Positions 9,640 to 16,964 of a DNA stretch of 64,000 nt are shown here, one piece after another. Position numbers and translations under genes: made by a program. This DNA comes from Nonomuraea rhodomycinica (GTDB taxonomy: Bacteria > Actinomycetota > Actinomycetes > Streptosporangiales > Streptosporangiaceae): assembly GCF_013363995.1 (NCBI RefSeq), contig NZ_JABWGO010000007.1, positions 124,001 through 188,000 of the forward strand. The letters run 5' to 3'. The notes below the pieces were generated by a model. The model had not been told where the DNA came from. It saw only the letters and a program-made list of their open reading frames with translations, and searched no databases. Numbering within the stretch: the first letter of the stretch is position 1; the number at the start of each line of letters is the position of its first letter.

Positions 9640-10953
9640 TCAGGCGGTGGCGCCGCGGGCCGCCAGGACGCGGAGGGCGGCGACGAGGCGGTCCACGTGC
9701 TCCTCCGTCGTCCCGATCCCGATCGAGGCCCGCACGGCCGACGCGGTGCCGTCCTCGCAGCCGCCGTCAGTTGTTCCCAGCAGGTGCCGGACGAACGGGT
9801 GCGCGCAGAACTTGCCGTCGCGCACCCCGATCCCGTACTCGCCCGACAGCGCCTCCGCGACCTCGCGCGCCGCGAGCCCGTCCACGGTGAACGACACGAT
9901 GCCCACCCGCGGGTGGTCCGGCCCCCACAGCGACAGCTCCCGTACGCCTTCGATCGAGGCGAGCCCGGCGCGCAGCCGCGCGATCAGCCGCTCCTCCTCG
10001 CGCACCAGCGCGGTCCAGCCCGTGGCGGTGAGCGCGTCGCAGGCGGCGGCCAGCGCGATGGCGCCCAGCACGTTCGGCGTGCCGGCCTCGTGACGCGGCT
10101 CCGGGTCCTCGTGCCACTCGGTGTCGCCGGAGCCGGCCGGGGCCACCGAGCGCACCGCTCCGCCGCCCTTCAGGTACGGCTCGCCCGCCGCCAGCCAGTC
10201 GCGCCGCCCGACCAGCACCCCGGCGCCGAACGGCGCGTACAGCTTGTGGCCGGAGAACGCCACGTAGTCCAGGTCCAGCGCGGTCAGGTTGAGCCGCCGA
10301 TGCGGTACGAGCTGGGCGGCGTCCACGAGGATGCGGGCCCCGTGGCGGTGCGCGATGTGGGCCAGCGCCGCGATCGGCCACAGCTCGCCGGTGACGTTCG
10401 AGGCGGCCGTGACGACGAGCAGCTTGGGCCCGTCCAGGGCGGCCAGCGCCTCGTCGGCCGCGCGGACGGCCTCGCCGGGGAAGGCCGGCGGAGCGAGCCG
10501 CACCACCCGCTCCCACGGCAGCAGCGAGGCGTGGTGCTCGGTGTCGAACACGACGGCCGTGGCGCCGGCGGGCAGGCAGCCGGCCAGCAGGTTCGTGGCG
10601 TCGGTGGTGTTGCGCGTGAAGATCACGGCGTCGTCGGCACGGGCGCCGACGAAGGCGCGGACCGTGTGCCTGGCCTGCTCGTACCGGGCGGTGGTGAGCT
10701 GGGAGGCGTAGCCGGCGCCGCGGTGGACGCTGGAGTAGGCCGGGAGCGCGGCGGTGACGGCGGCGCTGACCGGCTCCAGACAGGGAGCGCTGGCCGCGTA
10801 GTCCAGGTTGGCGTACCCGACGAGGCGCCCGCCCTTGACCGGCACCTCCAGGTCGGCGCCGAGGACGGCGGGGATCGGGCGGCGCTCGCGCGGCTGCGCC
10901 GGCGCGGCGGCGGACTGGGCGGGGACGGCGCCGAAGATGCTCAACGTGGACAA
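9640..10953 (-). CDS. class-V PLP aminotransferase / cysteine desulfurase-like enzyme under SAM control
   Basis: A 437-residue class-V aminotransferase fold. Visible motifs: NLDYAASAP, HRGAGYASQ, FTRNTTDATN, VDAAQLVPHR and the PLP-lysine segment AFSGHKLYAPFG. Near the C-terminus GKFCAHP places a cysteine where SufS-type desulfurases have their active-site Cys, so sulfur transfer from cysteine is a reasonable guess. The frame remains open for 52 codons upstream, but that DNA is a SAM-IV riboswitch; the real start is taken as TTG 10953-10951, preceded at 6 bases by AGGAGG. SAM-IV control implies repression when S-adenosylmethionine is abundant and a role in sulfur or methionine supply. Confidence 0.88.
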   Translation of the reverse strand: MSTLSIFGAVPAQSAAAPAQPRERRPIPAVLGADLEVPVKGGRLVGYANLDYAASAPCLEPVSAAVTAALPAYSSVHRGAGYASQLTTARYEQARHTVRAFVGARADDAVIFTRNTTDATNLLAGCLPAGATAVVFDTEHHASLLPWERVVRLAPPAFPGEAVRAADEALAALDGPKLLVVTAASNVTGELWPIAALAHIAHRHGARILVDAAQLVPHRRLNLTALDLDYVAFSGHKLYAPFGAGVLVGRRDWLAAGEPYLKGGGAVRSVAPAGSGDTEWHEDPEPRHEAGTPNVLGAIALAAACDALTATGWTALVREEERLIARLRAGLASIEGVRELSLWGPDHPRVGIVSFTVDGLAAREVAEALSGEYGIGVRDGKFCAHPFVRHLLGTTDGGCEDGTASAVRASIGIGTTEEHVDRLVAALRVLAARGATA

Positions 10954-10999
10954 GGCGAACCTCCTGGAGGGCCATCGGGCCCCTGGAGCAGCCTCGGAG

Positions 11000-11113
11000 C
11001 CCGCGCTTGCCCGCCACACCTCGTGACGGACCAGGTCTTCACCCGGGGCACCCCGCCGCGGACGCGAGGGTTGCCGGCCAGCGAGCCGGGGCTTGGCGCT
11101 GGCACTCATGACC
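11000..11113 (-). ncRNA. SAM-IV riboswitch
   Basis: On the minus strand the leader starts GGTCATGAGTGCCAGCGCC, continues with AAGCCCCGGCT and GCTGGCCGGCAACCC, then GGGGTGCCCCGGGTGAAGACC. This is the SAM-IV core known from actinobacteria: P1 closes GGTC (5' end at 11113) with GACC (about 11034-11037), and the CCGGCAACC block with the GGGTGCC loop is characteristic. The 3' boundary is approximate because a downstream pseudoknot tail follows the core. It ends some 50 bases before the ribosome-binding site, so translational or transcriptional control are both possible. Confidence 0.9.
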
Positions 11114-11164
11114 TACGTCCCGAACTATAACCGACGCCCCCGACCGGATCGCAAGCTCGCGAAC

Positions 11165-11196
11165 TTCCCCGGACCCTGAGTCGTTGGTCCGGGGAA
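11165..11196. promoter_or_regulatory. 11-bp inverted repeat in the terC leader
   Basis: TTCCCCGGACC (11165-11175) and GGTCCGGGGAA (11186-11196) are perfect complements around a 10-base loop. It lies 36 bases upstream of terC and upstream of the SAM-IV element on the other strand. It could be a leader hairpin, a repressor operator, or a terminator-like insulator. There is no T-tract on the plus strand. Confidence 0.7.
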
Positions 11197-11231
11197 ACCC
11201 GTAGAGGCCGTGCGAACGTGGAGGTAAGCAG

Positions 11232-11981
11232 ATGCTGGACTGGGTGACCGACCCTCAGATCTGGATAGGGTTCTTCACCCTTGTCGCCCTGGAGATCGTC
11301 CTGGGCATCGACAACATCATCTTCATCTCCATCCTCGCCGGCAAGCTCCCGCCCGAGCAGCGCGACCGGGCCCGCGTGATGGGGCTCGCGGCGGCGCTGG
11401 TCAGCCGGCTGCTCCTGCTGCTGGCGCTGTCGTGGGTGGTGCGGCTGACGGCTCCGCTGTTCGAGGTGTTCGGCCACGAGATCTCGGGACGCGACCTGAT
11501 CCTGCTGCTGGGCGGGCTCTTCCTGCTCGCCAAGAGCGTCACCGAGATCGGCCACAGCATGGAGCTGAAGGAGGAGGACGGCAAGAAGCGCGCGGCGACC
11601 TCGTTCGTCTCGGTCATCGTGCAGATCATGGTGCTGGACGTCGTCTTCTCGCTCGACTCGGTGATCACGGCCGTGGGCATGGTGGACGAGCTGGGCGTGA
11701 TGATCGCCGCCGTGATCGTGGCCGTGATCGTGATGCTGTTCGCGTCGGGGCCGATCAGCCGGTTCGTGGACCGGCACCCCAGCATCAAGATGCTGGCGCT
11801 GGCCTTCCTCGTGCTGATCGGTGTGGTGCTCATCGCCGAGGGGCTCGGCCAGCACATCTCCAAGGGCTACATCTACTTCGCCATGGCTTTCTCCGTCATC
11901 GTGGAGCTCCTGAACATCAGGATGCGCAGCCGTCACGCCAGGCAGCTCGCCGCCTCGGAGGAGCCTCCTAAGATGCAGTAG
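11232..11981 (+). CDS. TerC family integral membrane protein
   Basis: A 249-residue TerC-family protein with about seven membrane helices. The two acidic signature helices are present: LEIVLGIDNIIFISILAGKL near residue 20 and VLDVVFSLDSVITAVGM near 140. TerC homologues are metal (notably manganese) exporters or metallation factors for secreted enzymes; which applies here is unknown. ATG 11232 has GGAGGT at 11220-11225. Its stop overlaps the P450 start by one base, so the two are co-translated. Confidence 0.92.
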   Translation: MLDWVTDPQIWIGFFTLVALEIVLGIDNIIFISILAGKLPPEQRDRARVMGLAAALVSRLLLLLALSWVVRLTAPLFEVFGHEISGRDLILLLGGLFLLAKSVTEIGHSMELKEEDGKKRAATSFVSVIVQIMVLDVVFSLDSVITAVGMVDELGVMIAAVIVAVIVMLFASGPISRFVDRHPSIKMLALAFLVLIGVVLIAEGLGQHISKGYIYFAMAFSVIVELLNIRMRSRHARQLAASEEPPKMQ

Positions 11982-13177
11982 TGCGCTTTGACCCCCGGAA
12001 TCCGGTTTTCGTCGCCCATCCGTACGACGTCTACGACGAGCTGCGCCGTACGGCGCCGGTGACCTACTACGAGCCCACCGACCAGTGGCTCATCTCCCGG
12101 CACGCCGACGTGAACGCCCTGCTCAGGGACCGCCGCCTGGGCCGGACCTACCTGCACGTGGCCACCCACGAGGAGTTCGGCCGGCGGCCCGAGCCGGACT
12201 TCCAGGAGCCGTTCTGGCGGGTCAGCAGGAACGGCATGCTGGAGGTCGAGCCGCCGCTGCACACGCGGCTGCGGCGGCTCGTGTCCAAGGCGTTCACGCC
12301 GCGCATGGTCGAGTCGCTGCGTCCCCGCGTGCGGGCGATCGCCGGGGGCCTGGTGGACGCGTTCGTGGAGAAGGGCGGCGGCGACCTCATCGCCGAGGTC
12401 GCCGAGCCGCTCCCGGTGACGGTCATCGCGGAGATGCTCGGCATCCCCGAGTCCGACCGGCACCTGCTGCGCCCCTGGTCGGCCGACATGTGCGGCATGT
12501 ACGAGCTGAACCCCACGCCGGAGGCGCAGCAGGCGGCGGTGCGCGCGGCCGAGGAGTTCGAGGCGTACCTGAAGGGGCTGGCCCGCGAGCGCGCCGCCGC
12601 CCCCGGCGACGACCTGATCAGCGCGCTGGCCGGCATCGAGGAGCTGACCGAGGACGAGCTGGCCGGCACCTGCGTGCTGCTGCTCAACGCCGGCCACGAG
12701 GCCACGGTCAACGGCACGGGCAACGGCTGGTGGTCGCTGTTCCGGCATCCGGAGGAGCTGGCCCGGCTGCGCGCCGACCGGTCGCTGCTGCCCACGGCGG
12801 TCGAGGAGCTGCTGCGCTACGACACGCCGCTCCAGCTCTTCGAGCGGTGGGTGCTGGAGGACATCGAGGTCCACGGCGTGCGCATCCCGCGCGGGTCGGA
12901 GGTGGCGCTGCTGTTCGGCTCGGCCAACCGCGACCCCGAGGTGTTCGTCGACCCGGACCGGCTCGACGTGGGCCGGGCCGACAACCCGCACATCTCCTTC
13001 GGCGCCGGCATCCACTTCTGCCTGGGCGCCCCGCTGGCCCGCATCGAGATGGTGGAGTCGTTCGGCGCGCTGCTGGACCGGACGAGCGAGCTGGAGCTCG
13101 TCAGCGAGCCGGTCTGGAAGCCGGGATACGTGATCCGCGGGCTGCACTCGCTGGACCTGCGCGCCGCCGCGGCCTGA
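11981..13177 (+). CDS. cytochrome P450
   Basis: A 398-residue class-I bacterial P450. The I-helix oxygen-activation motif AGHEAT is at 237-242, ExxR at 276-279, and the haem loop FGAGIHFCLG with ligand Cys347. No ferredoxin or reductase gene is adjacent, so redox partners come from elsewhere. The start GTG 11981 overlaps the terC stop (TAGTG) with GGAG upstream. The TerC-P450 coupling is unusual and gives no clear substrate. It converges on the MidA-type methyltransferase gene. Confidence 0.95.
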   Translation: MRFDPRNPVFVAHPYDVYDELRRTAPVTYYEPTDQWLISRHADVNALLRDRRLGRTYLHVATHEEFGRRPEPDFQEPFWRVSRNGMLEVEPPLHTRLRRLVSKAFTPRMVESLRPRVRAIAGGLVDAFVEKGGGDLIAEVAEPLPVTVIAEMLGIPESDRHLLRPWSADMCGMYELNPTPEAQQAAVRAAEEFEAYLKGLARERAAAPGDDLISALAGIEELTEDELAGTCVLLLNAGHEATVNGTGNGWWSLFRHPEELARLRADRSLLPTAVEELLRYDTPLQLFERWVLEDIEVHGVRIPRGSEVALLFGSANRDPEVFVDPDRLDVGRADNPHISFGAGIHFCLGAPLARIEMVESFGALLDRTSELELVSEPVWKPGYVIRGLHSLDLRAAAA

Positions 13178-13212
13178 CCCCGGACCACCGGGGGACTCGG
13201 CGGCGCCGGCCC

Positions 13213-13272
13213 GCCGGCGCCCGAATCTCCTGCCGCTCGCCGGCGCCCGAATCTCCTGCCGCTCGCCGGCGC
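13213..13272 (+). repeat. 26-base tandem repeat, 2.3 copies
   Basis: The unit GCCGGCGCCCGAATCTCCTG followed by CCGCTC occurs at 13213-13238 and identically at 13239-13264, with a third partial copy to 13272. It sits between the convergent P450 and methyltransferase genes. Its GCCGGCGC cores could fold, but no clean terminator is evident. Confidence 0.85.
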
Positions 13273-13292
13273 AAGGCCGGGTCGCCTGGGGC

Positions 13293-14255
13293 TCAGCGGC
13301 GCTGGGCGAGCCAGCCGAAGCCGCCCAGCCCGTGCGGGTCGATCAGTTCGGCCTCCTCCGAGGCGCGCGCCAGCGCCCGGAGGTAGGCCCGCGGATCGCT
13401 GCGCGCGAGCTCCAGCGGCGGCCGGGTCCCGGTGAGGCCCAGCGACCGCAACGCGGCGCGTTGTGTGGACAAGGCTGTGGATATCGCGCCGGCGCGCGCA
13501 CCCGCCTCGGCGCACGCGTCGAGCGCGACGTGCGCGGTGATGTCGCAGGTGCCGTCGGGGATGGGCGCCACCACGGCCCCGTCGCGGTACCCGGTCAGAG
13601 TGCCCCGCGCCGGACGGTTATCCACAGGGTGTGCATAATCGACGGCGACCGCGAGCCCGCCCGCGAGCCGTCCGACGACCGACGCCCAGGCGGCGTCGCG
13701 AGGCCGTCCGATCTCGGCGCGCGAGCCCACGCAGGGCAGCGGCCACCAGCGGTCCAGCCAGGCCCGGTCCTCGGGGCTCACGGGGTCGCCGAGCCGCTCC
13801 TCGCCGGTGCGGGTGTCCACCAGGACCAGGCGGGGCCCCTCCGAGGTCTGCTCGGCGACGTCCACCGGGACGTTGTCGAGCCACTCGTTGGCGATCGCCA
13901 GGCCGGTGACGACGGGCGGCGGCTCGGACGCCCACGTGATCGTGAGCGGCAGCCCGAGCGGCCGGGGGGAGAGGTCGACGGCCGTGACGCGCAGCCGCCG
14001 GCGCAGCGCCGGGCCGGCCGCCTCCAGCACGTGCCGCACCAGCAGGCCCTCGCCGGCCCCGATGTCGACGAGGTCGAGGGGGTCCGGGCGGCCGAGCTCG
14101 GCGTCCACCTCGGCGAGCAGCGCGAGGACCGCGTCGGCGAAGGCGGAGCTGGCGCTGACCGAGGTGCGGAAGTGGCCCGAAGGGCGCTCGCGGAGGTAGA
14201 AGCCGCCCTCGCCGTAGAGCGCGCGCTCCATCGCGGCGCGCCAGGTGAGCCACAT
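13293..14255 (-). CDS. MidA / NDUFAF7-type SAM-dependent methyltransferase
   Basis: A 320-residue member of the MidA (DUF185) methyltransferase family. Matches in order: ALYGEGGFYLRERP, HFRTSVSASSAFADAV, the SAM-binding DLVDIGAGEGLLVRHVL, ANEWLDNVPVD (family ANEFFDxxPV), AVDYAHP, then GTLTGYRDG and DITAHVALDA. The mitochondrial counterpart NDUFAF7 dimethylates an arginine of complex I subunit NDUFS2. The orphan NuoD of this window, 4.6 kb away, keeps that arginine, so NuoD is a natural candidate substrate (inference). The start codon is not certain; an ATG eight codons in (14231) is an alternative. Confidence 0.85.
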   Translation of the reverse strand: MWLTWRAAMERALYGEGGFYLRERPSGHFRTSVSASSAFADAVLALLAEVDAELGRPDPLDLVDIGAGEGLLVRHVLEAAGPALRRRLRVTAVDLSPRPLGLPLTITWASEPPPVVTGLAIANEWLDNVPVDVAEQTSEGPRLVLVDTRTGEERLGDPVSPEDRAWLDRWWPLPCVGSRAEIGRPRDAAWASVVGRLAGGLAVAVDYAHPVDNRPARGTLTGYRDGAVVAPIPDGTCDITAHVALDACAEAGARAGAISTALSTQRAALRSLGLTGTRPPLELARSDPRAYLRALARASEEAELIDPHGLGGFGWLAQRR

Positions 14256-14768
14256 GGATGGACTATCTCATGATCTCGCGATGACACGTACCGTCATGGC
14301 GACACTACCTATTGTCATCGCCTTGCGCTAATCTTTGCCTACGCCGCCGCGGACCCGGCGGTCGAGCACATCATCGCGGGTCGACGGCGCGCCGCCGGGC
14401 GCGGCCGGCACGGAGGAGGGGCCGGACGCGCTTGGCGACGCCAGGCGTGCGGAGCTCGGGCGGCCAATGGCGGCCTGCCCGAGCTCCAGTTTCCCGGCCG
14501 GCCAGTCGGCGGATGGACGGCCAGGGGCGCGCACCTCCAAGGGGCTCGCACACCGGCGCGGTCACCGGGTCGGGTCGGCGACCCGGTGGCCGTGACCGTG
14601 CGGGTGGACCCTCTCCTCATCTCTTCCGACAGGAGATACGCTCACTTTTTGCTTCCCTTGTCCCAATTGTCGCTAACTCAACATGCAGCAAAACCCCGGT
14701 CACATCGGCACTCACGCCTGGCCGTTACGCTGGTCGGCAGGCCATCAGGTCGACAGGGGTGGGAACGC
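14256..14768. other. 513-base intergenic region
   Basis: Promoter region for the methyltransferase (leftward) and the DUF2520/panC genes (rightward). The first 90 bases are relatively AT-rich (around 14290-14340) and a second AT-rich patch lies at 14625-14690. No gene, RNA or clear repeat is recognised; the open frames across 14330-14600 have no protein-like composition. Confidence 0.5.
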
Positions 14769-15659
14769 ATGGACGCAGGCGATCGCCCGGCACGGCTGGC
14801 CGTGGGCGTGCTGGGAGCAGGCAAGGTGGGCTCCGCGCTCGGCGCCGCGCTGGCACAGGCCGGGCACCGCGTCGTCGCCGCCAGCGGGGTCTCCGACGCC
14901 TCGCAGCGCTGGGCCGCCGAGCGGCTGGGCGTCGTGCCCTCGCCGCCCGACGAGGTCGTCGCCGCCGGTGAGCTGATCCTGCTCACCGTGCCCGACGACA
15001 CGCTGCCCGACCTGGTCGCCGGCCTCGCCCAGGCGGGCGTCGACCTGCGGGGCAAGCTGCTCGTCCACACCAGCGGCGCGTACGGGCTGTCGGTCCTGGA
15101 CCCGGCGGCGCGGGCCGGGGCGCTGCCGCTCGCGCTGCACCCCGTGATGACGTTCACGGGCCGCGACGACGACCTCAACCGCATCACCGGGTGCTCGTTC
15201 GGCGTGACGGCCCCCGACCCGCTGCGGCCCATCGCCGAGGCGCTGGTCATCGAGATGGGCGGCGAGCCGGTCTGGATCGCCGACGCCGACCGCGCCCTCT
15301 ACCACGCGGCCCTGGCCGGGGCCGCCAACCACATGGTCACGCTCATCGCCGAGTCGTCCGAACTGCTGCGGCGCATCGGCGTGGAGCACCCGGGCCGGAT
15401 GCTCGGGCCGCTGCTCGGGGCGGCCCTCGACAACGTGCTCCGGCTCGGCATCTCGGGCCTGACCGGGCCGGTCGTGCGCGGCGACGCGGGCACCGTGCGC
15501 CGCCACGTCGACGCGCTGATCCTGGCGGCGCCCGAGGCCGCCGACGCCTACGTCGCGCTGGCCCGGCTGACCGCCGACCGCGCCCTCGCCGCCGGACTGC
15601 TGAAACCCGAGGAGGCCGAGCGCCTGCTCGACGCGCTCGGAGGGAACATATGGACGTGA
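14769..15659 (+). CDS. Rossmann-fold / DUF2520 oxidoreductase-like protein
   Basis: A 296-residue protein with an N-terminal dinucleotide-binding fold (VGVLGAGKVGSALGAALAQAG at about 12-32) and a C-terminal DUF2520 helical domain (NHMVTLIAESSELLRRIG). It precedes panC in many actinobacteria (Rv3603c in M. tuberculosis) and is suspected to act in pantothenate synthesis, perhaps in place of ketopantoate reductase, but this is unproven. ATG 14769 was chosen over an upstream extension because AGGGG lies 10-14 bases before it and the protein begins in the usual place. It overlaps panC by 10 bases. Confidence 0.88.
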   Translation: MDAGDRPARLAVGVLGAGKVGSALGAALAQAGHRVVAASGVSDASQRWAAERLGVVPSPPDEVVAAGELILLTVPDDTLPDLVAGLAQAGVDLRGKLLVHTSGAYGLSVLDPAARAGALPLALHPVMTFTGRDDDLNRITGCSFGVTAPDPLRPIAEALVIEMGGEPVWIADADRALYHAALAGAANHMVTLIAESSELLRRIGVEHPGRMLGPLLGAALDNVLRLGISGLTGPVVRGDAGTVRRHVDALILAAPEAADAYVALARLTADRALAAGLLKPEEAERLLDALGGNIWT

Positions 15660-16513
15660 CCGTCGCCGGTGACCGGACCGACCTGGCCAAGGCGCGCGGC
15701 GAATGGCCCGCCGGCGAGCGCGTGGCCCTGGTGCCGACCATGGGCGCGCTGCACGAGGGGCACCGTTCGCTCATGCGGGAGGCGCGGACACGGGCCGAGC
15801 GGGTGGTGGTGAGCATCTTCGTCAACCCCCTCCAGTTCGGGCCGGGCGAGGACTTCTCCCGCTATCCCCGTACGTTCGACGCCGATCTGGAGGTGTGCCG
15901 GGCCGAGGGCGTCGACGTGGTGTTCGCGCCGTCCGCCGAGGCCATGTACGGCCCCGACCGGCAGGTGAGCGTGTCCTCCGGCGCGATGGGCGAGGTCGTC
16001 GAGGGCGCCAGCCGTCCCGGCCACTTCGACGGCGTGCTGACCGTCGTGCTCAAGCTGTTCAACCTCGTCCAGCCCCACGTGGCCGTCTTCGGGCAGAAGG
16101 ACGCGCAGCAGCTCGCCCTGATCCGGCGCATGGTGCGCGACCTGGACGTGCCGGTCGAGATCGTGGGTGCGCCGACGGTCCGCGAGCCCGACGGGCTGGC
16201 TCTGTCGAGCCGCAACCGCTACCTGTCCGGCGCCGAGCGCGGCTCCGCGCTGGCCCTGTCGCGGTCGCTGCGGGCGGGGGCGGCCGAGAGCGCGCCGTCG
16301 CGGATCCTCGCCGCGGCGCGGGCCGTGCTGGACGCGGCGGCCTCGGAGATCTCTCTCGACTACGTCGTGCTGGTCGACCCGGCCACGTTCACCCCCGTGG
16401 ACGAGGCGTACACGGGTGAGGCCGTGCTCGCCGTGGCCGCCAGGGTCGGGAGCACCCGGCTGATCGACAACATGGTCCTCACGCTGGGCGCCCACGAGGA
16501 TCACGTCAGCTGA
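15650..16513 (+). CDS. panC: pantothenate synthetase
   Basis: ATP-dependent condensation of pantoate with beta-alanine. The 287-residue product shows VPTMGALHEGHRSLM with the HxGH-type nucleotide motif, SIFVNPLQFGPGEDFSRYPRT, VFGQKDAQQL and the KMSKS-like SSRNRYLS. ATG 15650 follows GGAGGG by 5 bases and overlaps the DUF2520 gene. The gene panD, which makes beta-alanine and usually comes next, is not found here. Confidence 0.96.
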   Translation: MDVTVAGDRTDLAKARGEWPAGERVALVPTMGALHEGHRSLMREARTRAERVVVSIFVNPLQFGPGEDFSRYPRTFDADLEVCRAEGVDVVFAPSAEAMYGPDRQVSVSSGAMGEVVEGASRPGHFDGVLTVVLKLFNLVQPHVAVFGQKDAQQLALIRRMVRDLDVPVEIVGAPTVREPDGLALSSRNRYLSGAERGSALALSRSLRAGAAESAPSRILAAARAVLDAAASEISLDYVVLVDPATFTPVDEAYTGEAVLAVAARVGSTRLIDNMVLTLGAHEDHVS

Positions 16514-16964
16514 GCGCCGGGTCGTCGCGCCCCTGACGACCGGGACGCCCGCGACGCTGCCGGGGTAACGGACCGTGCCGGGGTACCGGACCGTGCCGGG
16601 GTCTTGGCCGCGGCCGTCGCCTTCGACTCGGCCGCGTCCCTGCCTCCGCCCCTGCGCCTCCTGGCTCGCCGCGCCTTCTGGCCGCGCCGAGCCCGCGCCC
16701 CCTGACCCGCAGCGTCACCTCCGCATCTCCATGGTCCGCGCCGCCGTTCCCAGCGGCGTCCCCCGGCGGGAGGGCGCGCTCGCCTATGGCCGCCACGTCG
16801 CGGGAACCGCGCGCGCCCCGAACGTCGACGAGAACCGCAAGCGACCCAGACCGTCGGTGAGACCCCCGCCGGAGCCCCCGACGTTCCTGGGACCCCGCGG
16901 GCGGCGCATCCCCGCCGAGGCGTTATCGTCATTCTGACGAAATCGCCCAGCGCGAGGAGATCCC
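16514..16964. other. 451-base gap where panD would be expected
   Basis: No PanD-like frame (no Y-x-G-S cleavage motif, no hydrophobic beta-barrel sequence) on either strand. The first part contains a short repeated GGACCGTGCCGGGGT segment (about 16569-16602). The last 60 bases before nadBC are less GC-rich and probably hold a promoter and leader. Confidence 0.6.

Noticed and set aside
10954..11109. N-terminal extension of the class-V aminotransferase
   Set aside because: The DNA is the SAM-IV aptamer and leader; translation is arginine/proline-rich, and TTG 10953 has an ideal ribosome-binding site.
14586..14768. longer N-terminus for the DUF2520 protein
   Set aside because: The added 61 residues are not Rossmann-like, and ATG 14769 with AGGGG fits the family start.
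16575..16937. possible panD replacement ORF in the gap after panC
   Set aside because: No Y-x-G-S self-cleavage site or hydrophobic core; sequence is Pro/Arg-rich.
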